Assembly (NCBI GenBank): GCA_013815395.1 | Contig: JACDGH010000025.1 | Span: 1-16,457, forward strand | Length of the DNA: 16,457 nucleotides | Origin: Parachlamydiaceae bacterium | GTDB taxonomy: Bacteria; Chlamydiota; Chlamydiia; Chlamydiales; Parachlamydiaceae | Direction of reading: 5' to 3' | In this document: piece by piece, positions 6,369 to 13,589 of the stretch | Layout of the letters: every line of letters begins with the position of its first letter | Numbering within the stretch: position 1 is the stretch's first letter | Translations under genes and position numbers: made by a program | The notes under the pieces: model-generated | What the model was told of the DNA's origin: nothing | The model's database searches: none | Seen by the model: the letters and a program-made list of their open reading frames with translations, nothing else

Positions 6369-7882
6369 GTTCTAAAGAAGCAATACAAGCCTCTTATGAT
6401 CTGGTCGTGATTGGAGGCGGCATCAATGGCGCAGCTGTCGCACGTGATGCTGCTTTGCGTGGATTAAAAGTTATTCTTCTTGAGAAGACCGATTTTGGTG
6501 CTGGTGCAAGTACAAAGACTTCTAAGCTTGCGCATGGCGGTTTGCGCTATTTAGAGCAATATGAATTTGGTTTAGTTAAAGAATCACTATATGAACGTAA
6601 TCTTTTATTAAAGAATGCCTCTCATCTTGTTTCCCCCTTAAAATTTACATTTCCTGTCTACACACATAGTGCACGGCCTTTATGGCAAGTTAATCTGGGA
6701 TTATATTTATATGATTTTTTTTCAAGAGATAGTGAATTACCAAATCATTGTAAACTGGATACTGAGCAGGTCGTCAATAATTTTCCAGGTATACAGTCAA
6801 AGGGTTTAGTGGGCGGCTGCTGCTATTATGACGCTCAAATGAAAGACAATCGGTTAGTGATTGAAAATGTGCTGGCGGCTGAAATGGCAGGTGCTACTAT
6901 TCTCAATTACGCTAAAGTAATAAAATTGTTGTGGAATCAGCGAAAAATTGAAGGTGTGATCTTTAGGTATGATAAGAGTGGAAATGAAATTAATATTAAG
7001 AGTGAACTTGTTGTAAATGCTACAGGTGCATGGTCCAATGAAATTACGGATTTAGAGTCTGGGGTTGAGCATGCGCGTGTCGCTCCAACTAAAGGTGTAC
7101 ATCTTGTTGTTCCTAAGATGTTTCCAACCGGATTAATTTTAAGAGCTCCGCAAGATGGCCGGATTTTTTTTGTCCTGCCTTGGGAAGGGTATAGTTTGAT
7201 TGGAGCTACAGACACTTTTTTTAATGATCCTGAGGCTACTGAGGTTGATAAGGCGGATGTTACTTATCTCTTAGAGGCATTTCATCATCATTTTCCTCAT
7301 TTTAATATCGGTGCCGAAGCAATTATTTCTACATTTGTGGGACTGCGTCCGCTTGTGGCCAATCATCATTCTAAAAAACCCTCATTAATCAGTCGAGATC
7401 ATGCGATTCAATTCTCTAAAGGGGGTTTGATCACTGTTTTAGGAGGTAAATTTACCACGCATCGTAAGATGGCGGAAGAAGTTGTTGATAGGATCATTAG
7501 TCATATGGACCCCTTAAGAGTTTTTAAGCATTGCCGGACACATGAGTTGCCGTTACCGGGGGCTATTATTTCTGATTACAATTTAGAGAAGGAATTAGAA
7601 GAGGTTGGCTTGCAAAAAATCCAAGTCGACCATCTCATGCAAAATTATGGTCAACTAGCTAAAAAGATTTTAGAGATTATCAAAATAAATCCTTTGGAAA
7701 TGCAGCCGATTTGTTCAGAGCATCCTCATATTTTGGCCGAGTTAACTTACGCTATCAAATTTGAGCATGTAAAGCGAATGGATGATTGGCTTTATCGCCG
7801 CACATCCATTGCCTATGGCTCCTGTCAAGGCAAAAATAACCTTGAAGCTGTTGTTGAGAAATTCCTACCATTAAGCCGCTAA
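6362..7882 (+). CDS. glpD: FAD-dependent glycerol-3-phosphate dehydrogenase
   Basis: A 506-aa flavoprotein that oxidises sn-glycerol-3-phosphate to dihydroxyacetone phosphate and passes electrons to quinone at the inner membrane. The N-terminal dinucleotide fold is DLVVIGGGINGAAVARDAAL (about 14-33), closed by the E of LLEK. Family motifs follow: KLAHGGLRYLEQYEFGL, RIFFVLPWEGYSLIGATDT, STFVGLRPLV and GGLITVLGGKFTTHRKMAEE. A C-terminal helical domain completes the protein. Length matches E. coli GlpD (501 aa). The only usable start before the FAD motif is a TTG at 6362, inside the end of bioY and without a ribosome site, which implies translation coupled to bioY. The 3' end overlaps the convergent LRR gene by 12 nt. 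Confidence 0.95.
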   Translation: MLSSKEAIQASYDLVVIGGGINGAAVARDAALRGLKVILLEKTDFGAGASTKTSKLAHGGLRYLEQYEFGLVKESLYERNLLLKNASHLVSPLKFTFPVYTHSARPLWQVNLGLYLYDFFSRDSELPNHCKLDTEQVVNNFPGIQSKGLVGGCCYYDAQMKDNRLVIENVLAAEMAGATILNYAKVIKLLWNQRKIEGVIFRYDKSGNEINIKSELVVNATGAWSNEITDLESGVEHARVAPTKGVHLVVPKMFPTGLILRAPQDGRIFFVLPWEGYSLIGATDTFFNDPEATEVDKADVTYLLEAFHHHFPHFNIGAEAIISTFVGLRPLVANHHSKKPSLISRDHAIQFSKGGLITVLGGKFTTHRKMAEEVVDRIISHMDPLRVFKHCRTHELPLPGAIISDYNLEKELEEVGLQKIQVDHLMQNYGQLAKKILEIIKINPLEMQPICSEHPHILAELTYAIKFEHVKRMDDWLYRRTSIAYGSCQGKNNLEAVVEKFLPLSR

Positions 7883-8686
7883 TTTATTGCGATGCGCATT
7901 TGCCACTAACATATTCTTTATGGCAGTGCGTGCAGTCGCAGTGACTTTAGGGCACTGACGAAACTTTAAACGGCGCAAGCCTGACATACTGTTGGTGATT
8001 GCCATGGCTCCCATATCAGTTATGTGGGGACACTTTGAAAACTTCAAACTATTTAAGCCCACCAAGTTGGTGCTTTCAGCAATTGCGATCGCTGCAAAAT
8101 CGGTTAGTTTGGGGCACCCTGAAAAATTTAAACTATGTAAACTAGCTGCGTTATTCTTGTTTGCGATGATTTTAGCTGTCTCATCGGTCAGAAATCGGCA
8201 TTTTGATAAATTTAATGATTCTAGCGCAGGTAATTGCATTATAATTTCTGTCACATGATGGTTTTTTAACCACTTGCAATTGGTGAGATCAAGATGAGCT
8301 AAACCCTTTGGCAATGCTGAGATGATATCAGTTATAAAGCGCCCATTTTTATCGGTTATAGATGCAAAAAAATGTGCCTGCTTGCTTGTTGAAGCATGTT
8401 TAAAAAATATTTCAATCATTTTTTTAAATATTTGGTAATCTGATTCGCGCCGCATATATGCATTTGCTACAAAACGGGCTATCCTTTTCTGACCAGCTGC
8501 GGCAATTGATTTTGTCAGTATTTTTGAAGATGGAGAGTTTCCTGCTAAGGAAAGTTCAATACAATTTTCCATTGTGACATATGTATGAAATATTGATGCT
8601 AGATCTGAAGGAAGGGTCAATGGATCTTGTTTGTCTACGAGGGGCCAATTCAGATTTGGAGCATGAGATTTTACAATATTATTCAT
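7871..8686 (-). CDS. Leucine-rich-repeat protein of the cysteine-containing (F-box/AMN1) type
   Basis: A 271-aa protein. The ATG at 8686 follows AGG with a 7-nt T-run. Residues 1-125 are a helical N-terminus with no recognised domain and no signal peptide. From about 129 there are five repeats of about 27 residues with the pattern L..L.ls.C..lTD.ga..ia: LAHLDLTNCKWLKNHHV, LESLNLSKCRFLTDETA, LHSLNFSGCPKLTDFAA, LNSLKFSKCPHITDMGA, LRRLKFRQCPKVTATA. This is the cysteine-containing LRR subtype typical of eukaryotic F-box adaptors, common in amoeba-associated chlamydiae and likely to bind host proteins. It lies 44 nt after deoC on the same strand and may share its transcript. A secreted effector role is inference. 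Confidence 0.85.
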   Translation of the reverse strand: MNNIVKSHAPNLNWPLVDKQDPLTLPSDLASIFHTYVTMENCIELSLAGNSPSSKILTKSIAAAGQKRIARFVANAYMRRESDYQIFKKMIEIFFKHASTSKQAHFFASITDKNGRFITDIISALPKGLAHLDLTNCKWLKNHHVTEIIMQLPALESLNLSKCRFLTDETAKIIANKNNAASLHSLNFSGCPKLTDFAAIAIAESTNLVGLNSLKFSKCPHITDMGAMAITNSMSGLRRLKFRQCPKVTATARTAIKNMLVANAHRNKLAA

Positions 8687-8730
8687 AAAAAAACCTATTA
8701 ATAAACCGTTCGAAAATAAGCTAATTGTAT

Positions 8731-9393
8731 TTAAACAACTTGAGAAATAACAATTCCGGATGATGTCCCTAAGCGGTCAGCTCCAGCTTCTAACAAGTTC
8801 TTAGCAGTTTGCAGATCGCGAATTCCACCGGAAGCTTTAATTCCGGCTTTTTTTCCAACAGCATGTCGCATTAATTTGATGTCTTCGACCGTAGCTCCTC
8901 CTGTATTAAAACCAGTGGATGTTTTGACAAAAGCAATACCGGCACCAACTGCTAATTGGCATGCAATTTTTTTTTCCTGGTCGGTTAATATGCTTGTTTC
9001 TAAAATGACTTTAAGGGGATTTCCTGAAGCCACTTCAACAAGGGCTTGAAATTCTTTGGCAACATTATGGAGATCCCCACATTTTAACCACCCAATATTT
9101 AACACAAAATCAACTTCGTGGGCACCAAGTGAAATAGCATACTCTACTTCACGGCATTTGACGATAGTTGCGCTGGCGCCTAATGGAAAGGCTGCTGTTG
9201 AAACAATTTTTACAGAAGATGAATTAAGGTTTTCATTTGCAAGGTTCACCCAAGCGCTATTGATACAAACGGCATAGAATTGATATTTGATAGCTTCTTG
9301 GCATAGTTGGATGATATCAGAAGGGGTTGCTTGAGGTTTTAGACATGTGTGTTCAATAGCCTGCTGCACATTGTATATATCCAAACTTTGCAT
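8731..9393 (-). CDS. deoC: Deoxyribose-phosphate aldolase
   Basis: A 220-aa class I aldolase that splits 2-deoxyribose-5-phosphate into acetaldehyde and glyceraldehyde-3-phosphate, recovering carbon from deoxynucleosides in the cytoplasm. The ATG at 9393 has AGGAG 6 nt upstream. The key residues are in place: IEHTCLKP near the start, the conserved Asp in HEVDFVLNIGW (D95), the Schiff-base Lys in FVKTSTGF (K157) and the second Lys in GIKASGGIRD (K186). The end GADRLGTSSG is the phosphate-binding part. Full length for the shorter DeoC subfamily. No other deoxynucleoside genes are adjacent; the next gene on the strand is the LRR protein. Confidence 0.95.
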   Translation of the reverse strand: MQSLDIYNVQQAIEHTCLKPQATPSDIIQLCQEAIKYQFYAVCINSAWVNLANENLNSSSVKIVSTAAFPLGASATIVKCREVEYAISLGAHEVDFVLNIGWLKCGDLHNVAKEFQALVEVASGNPLKVILETSILTDQEKKIACQLAVGAGIAFVKTSTGFNTGGATVEDIKLMRHAVGKKAGIKASGGIRDLQTAKNLLEAGADRLGTSSGIVISQVV

Positions 9394-9593
9394 GGAAATC
9401 TCCTAAGAACAAATCATCTGAATTTTTTGATTCATACCATTAAATTTTGATAGTGCATTGTTACCCAATTTTTGTAAATTGATAAAAATAGATCTAAATT
9501 AATGAAAAAAACATCTATTTTTTATTTTATGAAATCTGCTACAATAATGATTAGAGCATGATGAAGATCCACCATGAAAATTAGGAGTGGTAT

Positions 9594-9839
9594 ATGAGAT
9601 TTATCTTCAATTTTTTATTTTTCGGAATTTTATTTTATCTTATTTGGATGTTCTTCCCTGATGCGTTCTTGAAGTTAGTATCTTGGGCTGATTCTATTGT
9701 GGTCTTTTTTAGAGATTTGATCATGGGATTATATCATAAGTTTCAACCAAGTGTGCCTGTTTCACCCACAGGGCCTGAAGGGCCTACAGTGCCTGCTTCA
9801 ACAGCTGCCTTTGCTATAAGTTGGTTGTTGAGCCTCTAG
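9594..9839 (+). CDS. Small membrane protein with Pro/Thr-rich C-terminal part
   Basis: An 81-aa protein not recognised. The ATG at 9594 has AGGAG 6 nt upstream, which supports real translation. A possible -10 (TACAAT, 9540-9545) lies about 50 nt upstream. Residues 3-21 (FIFNFLFFGILFYLIWMFF) form a membrane helix. Residues 25-47 are amphipathic with more hydrophobic sequence. Then comes a Pro-rich stretch (PSVPVSPTGPEGPTVPAS) and a hydrophobic end (FAISWLLSL). It stands alone between deoC (divergent) and the large palindromic repeat that begins 6 nt after its stop, so that repeat may form its 3' end. Confidence 0.6.
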   Translation: MRFIFNFLFFGILFYLIWMFFPDAFLKLVSWADSIVVFFRDLIMGLYHKFQPSVPVSPTGPEGPTVPASTAAFAISWLLSL

Positions 9840-9844
9840 AATTA

Positions 9845-10190
9845 AATGACGTAAGGGGCGAAAAAGACATAAGGGACGTAAAGAGGTAATTGCAAAAGTA
9901 ATTAGCTGGCTTGTTTCTTAGAGCCGCTTTTATATCGTTTTAGATGTTAAGGGGAAACGCAGGGCGGGGAGGAATGCTGAGACCCTGAGAAGGGTGTAAG
10001 ACACCCTTAAAGATTTATATTTTTAAATGCTGATGAAATCACTGAAAGCTAAGTGTTTAGCTCTCTGCGTCTCAGCGTTCCTCCCCGCCTTTGCGTTTCC
10101 CCTTAGCCTCTAAAGCGTATATAAGTGGCCCTACGAAATAAGCCAGCACAATTACCCCTTTATGTCCTTTTCATTCTTCCGTGCCTTAAG
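9845..10190. repeat. Large imperfect palindromic repeat element
   Basis: This gene-free stretch is one inverted repeat. The left arm (about 9860-9988) and the right arm (about 10063-10172) are near reverse complements. The best-conserved core is GGGGAAACGC...GGCGGGGAGGAA...GCTGAGAC (9951-9982), matched by the reverse of 10068-10102. The outer arms share GACATAA, GGTAATTG, GCTGGCTT, TATAT and TTTAGA words. Two hairpins lie in the central loop: AAGGGTGT-AAG-ACACCCTT (9990-10008, perfect 8 bp) and AGCTAA-GTGT-TTAGCT (10047-10062). The core is far more GC-rich than its surroundings. A second copy starts at 16395. No transposase or coding frame is present, so it resembles a MITE or REP-type element. 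It abuts the 3' ends of the 81-aa gene and cmk. Confidence 0.8.
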
Positions 10191-10193
10191 TCT

Positions 10194-10883
10194 TTAAGAA
10201 GATCTCACCCGGGTCCGAATAGTATCCTTAAATTCCAGAATTTTGAGAATAATTTCATCCAGTGTGAGATCTGAAGTGTCTATCACACAGGCGTCATCTG
10301 CTTGTTTCAAAGGGGAATTTTTTCTGAAAGAATCGTAATTATCCCGGGCATTGATATCTTCAAGTACTTTAGCTAATGTAAGATTTTCAGTTTCATCAGG
10401 AAATTTTTCTCGCAATTCAGCAAAACGCCTTGCAGCTCTAACTTCGGGGCGGCCTGTTAAAAATATTTTTAACTGCGCGTTTGGAAAAACCACTGTCCCG
10501 ATATCGCGTCCTTCAAAGACGGAATTGACACCAACGGCTAGTTCGCGCTGAAGTAAGACCAGTTTTTCGCGAACTGGTGTAATTGCAGAAACTTTAGAGA
10601 CATTTGAGGTGACTTCTTCGCCGCGAATTTTTAAGGTAACATCTTCTCCATCCACAAAGTAAAAGCGATCACCATGTTTAATTTTTATTTCAAATTTAAT
10701 GTTTTTTAGAAACGAAACCATGGCTTCGGGATCTTCTATATTGACATGTTGTTTAGTGATGCTGTAGGTGATGCAGCGGTACATTGCTCCTGTATCAAAA
10801 TAGATAAAGCCAATCTCGCGAGCGAGGCGCTTTGCAATCGTGCTTTTACCTGTAGCTACTGGGCCATCGATAGTAATAATCAT
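10194..10883 (-). CDS. cmk: Cytidylate kinase
   Basis: A 229-aa cytoplasmic kinase that phosphorylates CMP and dCMP with ATP. The ATG at 10883 (MIITIDGP) has AAGG 5 nt upstream and gives the usual family length; the frame opens earlier at 10919, but that start overlaps cdsA and has no ribosome site. The P-loop is GPVATGKST (7-15), followed by FDTGAMYRCITY in the nucleotide-binding region and FEGRDIGTVVFPNAQLKIFLT in the core. RAARRFAEL and the DTSDLTLDEI end are also typical. It is the last gene of the lepA-uppS-cdsA-cmk series, 25 nt after cdsA, and may help supply CTP for CdsA. The palindromic repeat begins right after its stop. Confidence 0.95.
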   Translation of the reverse strand: MIITIDGPVATGKSTIAKRLAREIGFIYFDTGAMYRCITYSITKQHVNIEDPEAMVSFLKNIKFEIKIKHGDRFYFVDGEDVTLKIRGEEVTSNVSKVSAITPVREKLVLLQRELAVGVNSVFEGRDIGTVVFPNAQLKIFLTGRPEVRAARRFAELREKFPDETENLTLAKVLEDINARDNYDSFRKNSPLKQADDACVIDTSDLTLDEIILKILEFKDTIRTRVRSS

Positions 10884-10908
10884 AATCACCTTGTTTTTTG
10901 CTTTCTTC

Positions 10909-11781
10909 CTAAGCTGCATGAATTTTTAGGAAAATATATACGAGAGGCGCCGTAAAGACAAGCGAGTCAGTTATATCTAGCATACCACCTAAACCTGGAA
11001 GTTGGTTGCTATCTTTTACGCCACCATCGCGCTTGAGTAGGGATTCAGCAAGATCGCCACACTGCGCTAAGACGCCTATCCAAATGCCCAGCCATATGCT
11101 TTGCCAGAAATTGAGTTGAAAGGCACCATTATCAAAAATGCTAGCTAGAATGGTGATGATAATGCTTGTTAGAACAGCTAAGCAGAGCCCCCCTATTGCT
11201 CCTTCCCATGTTTTTTTAGGGCTAATATAAGGAGCAAGCTTATTATGTCCAAATCGTTTGCCGATGAAAAATCCGCCGGTGTCGGTCATTTTTGTGACAG
11301 TGATTAAATAAAGTAACCACCACCGTCCATCCTGCGGACCAGATTGGCTGAAGAAGTAGGCAATGCGAATCATGCAGCTGAGTGGGATAGCTAGATATGC
11401 GATACCAAAAAAGGTGGTAGATAAATTAGTGAATGGGGCAGAACCCGAACCAAAAAAATATAGAAAGCATCCTAGTAAGCAGAAAAGTAGTGCAATTTCA
11501 GGTAGCTCCTTGGCAGCAGGATACTGTGTGCTTAATGCCACAGCAACAGCATACAAAGAGGCTAATGCAATCCCTAACCTTTTAATAGGAATCAAACCTT
11601 TGGCATGTGCTATATCGTAATATTCCCACATGGCCACCCCAATAACTGCCGCTATGATCAGTGTAAACACCGGTTTAAACGCTGGAATGGGTGAAAGATA
11701 GATGATTATCAACATCATGAATACGCCGATAGCGCTGATGATCAATCGTTGTTGTAATGGAGACATTTTATCAAGAATCAT
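10909..11781 (-). CDS. cdsA: Phosphatidate cytidylyltransferase (CDP-diacylglycerol synthase)
   Basis: A 290-aa inner-membrane enzyme that joins CTP and phosphatidic acid to CDP-diacylglycerol, the precursor of bacterial phospholipids. About eight hydrophobic segments span the protein. The family signature is near the C-terminus: SLLKRDGGVKDSNQLPGLGG followed by MLDITDS. The usual form is KRxxxxKDxxxxxPGHGGxxDRxDS, so the His (PGHGG) is Leu and the Arg of DRxD is missing (DITD). TDTGGFFIGKRFGHNKL and SPKKTWEGAIGG are the other conserved blocks. The ATG overlaps the uppS stop as ATGA, with GGAGG just upstream, showing coupled translation. Chlamydial order uppS-cdsA-cmk is kept. Confidence 0.95.
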   Translation of the reverse strand: MILDKMSPLQQRLIISAIGVFMMLIIIYLSPIPAFKPVFTLIIAAVIGVAMWEYYDIAHAKGLIPIKRLGIALASLYAVAVALSTQYPAAKELPEIALLFCLLGCFLYFFGSGSAPFTNLSTTFFGIAYLAIPLSCMIRIAYFFSQSGPQDGRWWLLYLITVTKMTDTGGFFIGKRFGHNKLAPYISPKKTWEGAIGGLCLAVLTSIIITILASIFDNGAFQLNFWQSIWLGIWIGVLAQCGDLAESLLKRDGGVKDSNQLPGLGGMLDITDSLVFTAPLVYIFLKIHAA

Positions 11782-12530
11782 GGGCCTCCAAGGCGTCTAT
11801 CGCGGATTTGGAAATCTTTAATGGCTTTAAGAAGATCTTCATGTGAAAAATCTGGCCATAATGCTTCGGTAACATGAATTTCGGAATAAGAGAGCTGCCA
11901 TAGCAGGAAATTACTGATGCGCATTTCTCCGCTGGTGCGGATAAGTAAGTCGGGATCTCCCCATGGCGCCGTATCAAGATAGCGCGAAATGAGGCTTTCA
12001 GTAAGAAATTCACTGTTAAGCTTGCTTCCATATTCATCTAAAATTTTGTGAAAGGCCCGGCATAAATCATCCCTGCCACCATAATTCAAAGCAAATATCA
12101 TATCGATATCCTTGCAATCTGCCGTACTTTCCATCGTCTCTTCAATAGCAATTTGCACTTCTGAAGATAAAGCTTTGAGGTTGCCAATCGTCATTAACCT
12201 CACACCATGTTCCTTCATTTCCTCACAACGGCTTCGAAGAAAATCTTCCAACAACCACATTAGGGCAATCACTTCTTCTTTAGAGCGGTTCCAGTTTTCG
12301 GTCGAAAACAGGTAAAAAGTCATAGCTTTTATTCCTAATTCTTTACCTGCTTTAACTATTTCTATCAAAGCATTTGCACCAGCTTGATGTCCTAAAAGGA
12401 TCATTTCTTCACGTTGTTTAGCCCACCGCCGATTTCCGTCTGGAATGATGGCTACGTGACGAGGGATGCGTGTTTTATCTAAATTTTCAATCTGCTCAGT
12501 TGTATATATAGGGACTGTCATTAATGTCAT
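11778..12530 (-). CDS. uppS: Isoprenyl transferase (undecaprenyl diphosphate synthase)
   Basis: A 250-aa cis-prenyltransferase that builds the long polyprenyl diphosphate used as lipid carrier for cell-wall and glycan precursors. HVAIIPDGNRRWAKQR (25-40) holds the catalytic Asp (D31) and diphosphate-binding residues. LFSTENWNRSKEEV follows in the middle, and DLLIRTSGEMRISNFLLWQL with YSEIHV near the end binds isopentenyl diphosphate. RDRRLGG closes the enzyme. The length is typical. The ATG at 12530 overlaps the stop of the glycosyltransferase as ATGA and has no clear ribosome site, so translation is coupled. Its own stop overlaps cdsA in the same way. Confidence 0.95.
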   Translation of the reverse strand: MTLMTVPIYTTEQIENLDKTRIPRHVAIIPDGNRRWAKQREEMILLGHQAGANALIEIVKAGKELGIKAMTFYLFSTENWNRSKEEVIALMWLLEDFLRSRCEEMKEHGVRLMTIGNLKALSSEVQIAIEETMESTADCKDIDMIFALNYGGRDDLCRAFHKILDEYGSKLNSEFLTESLISRYLDTAPWGDPDLLIRTSGEMRISNFLLWQLSYSEIHVTEALWPDFSHEDLLKAIKDFQIRDRRLGGP

Positions 12531-13558
12531 CGTTTTAGTCTATTTTTAGGAAGAAGAGGTTTTCTTTTCAATTTTGGAGCGAAAATTTCACGCATTCTTT
12601 TTTCAAATCGAGCTTTACTATCGAGATAAATTTGTCGGTTGTTTTTGCCAATTTTAATTAATTCGTCTTCCGAAAGCAGCATTAAGTTAGCCACAACATT
12701 CCCAAGATCTATTGGGTCGACATAATAATTAATTGCTAGACGTTGTTCGCTAGTATGCGTATAGCTAGCTAGACAACGGTTATCAGTGACTATTTCATTC
12801 ATAGGAGGTGCATTTGTGGTGATAGGAATGGCTTCACAGCTTAGAGCTTCCATGATATAGTGGCCAAACCCTTCAGTTTCGCTAGGACAAAGGTGCAGTC
12901 CATATGAATTTTGCAATTTAATAAGCTCTTCATCATTAACAAAGCAGCAAAATAATTGCATATTATAGAGAGGAGGATAGTCGCATCGGCCCTGCTGTCT
13001 ATAAATAGTGATGCCAGGTAGCTGAGGATTTAATTCCCATGCTTTAACAACACTATCAGTACCTTTCTGATAACTTCCCCCAGCTGTATGCAAGGCTTGC
13101 AGATAATTCTTCTTTACCTTTGAATCGAATCTATCAATACTTGTAAAGCCTAAGAAGACAGTGTGGGGATGGTATTGCTTAAAAATTCTTTCGGCTTCGT
13201 GAGTTTTGCAGAGAATCATGTCAAGTTCTGCAATGATAGGCATTTCTTTGTAATACCATTCTGGATTGGGAATAAAATAGTTTTTTTTAGCTGCAGAAAA
13301 AAAATCTGGATTGACATCCTCCAGAAAAAGATTAATATCTGCTTTTCGCACAGGTTTTGAAGATTTAACCTTGAATGAACGGACAGAATATCCAAGTTTT
13401 TTTAACTCGTCGTGGAGGATTTTTGCATCGCGGGATAATCCAAAGAGGCTTTTTTTGTATATAAGATTAATGGTAGGTTTGCTCTCTTCAGCAGAAGTAG
13501 GGGATGCAAAGATCATGAGCATGACCGCAAGTATAAAAGAGAGCATAGAAGCTTTCAC
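12527..13558 (-). CDS. Glycosyltransferase (GT1/GT4-type) with an N-terminal signal peptide
   Basis: A 343-aa protein. The GTG at 13558 has AAGG 7 nt upstream, better placed than the GTG at 13564 (1 nt) or the ATG at 13546 (19 nt). Residues 1-23 are a clear Sec signal peptide: basic MKAS, hydrophobic MLSFILAVMLMIFA, cleavage site SPTSA. The mature part is a GT-B fold transferase with LCPSETEGFGHYIMEALSC (223-241), which carries the E-x7-E motif (E229, E237), then PITTNAPPMNEIV. Upstream LHTAGGSYQKGTDSVVKAW resembles the phosphate-binding loop of the family. The C-terminus is strongly basic (KLKRKPLLPKNRLKR). Sugar nucleotides are cytosolic, so export is odd. It lies 31 nt after lepA and overlaps uppS by ATGA. 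The acceptor is unknown. Confidence 0.85.
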   Translation of the reverse strand: MKASMLSFILAVMLMIFASPTSAEESKPTINLIYKKSLFGLSRDAKILHDELKKLGYSVRSFKVKSSKPVRKADINLFLEDVNPDFFSAAKKNYFIPNPEWYYKEMPIIAELDMILCKTHEAERIFKQYHPHTVFLGFTSIDRFDSKVKKNYLQALHTAGGSYQKGTDSVVKAWELNPQLPGITIYRQQGRCDYPPLYNMQLFCCFVNDEELIKLQNSYGLHLCPSETEGFGHYIMEALSCEAIPITTNAPPMNEIVTDNRCLASYTHTSEQRLAINYYVDPIDLGNVVANLMLLSEDELIKIGKNNRQIYLDSKARFEKRMREIFAPKLKRKPLLPKNRLKR

Positions 13559-13589
13559 GTACACACCTTATTATTACAATTAGGAAGAT

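Noticed and set aside
9845..10190. CRISPR array or insertion sequence at the palindromic region
   Set aside because: There are no regularly spaced direct repeats and no transposase frame; the structure is a single large inverted repeat with internal hairpins.
10884..10919. Earlier start for cmk at 10919, overlapping cdsA
   Set aside because: No ribosome site precedes it; the ATG at 10883 has AAGG at 5 nt and gives the usual Cmk length beginning ITIDGP.
8731..12530. Open frames antisense to deoC, cmk, cdsA and uppS (for example 9056-9277 and 11363-11620 on +)
   Set aside because: They are shadows of conserved genes on the other strand, have no ribosome sites and encode no recognisable protein.
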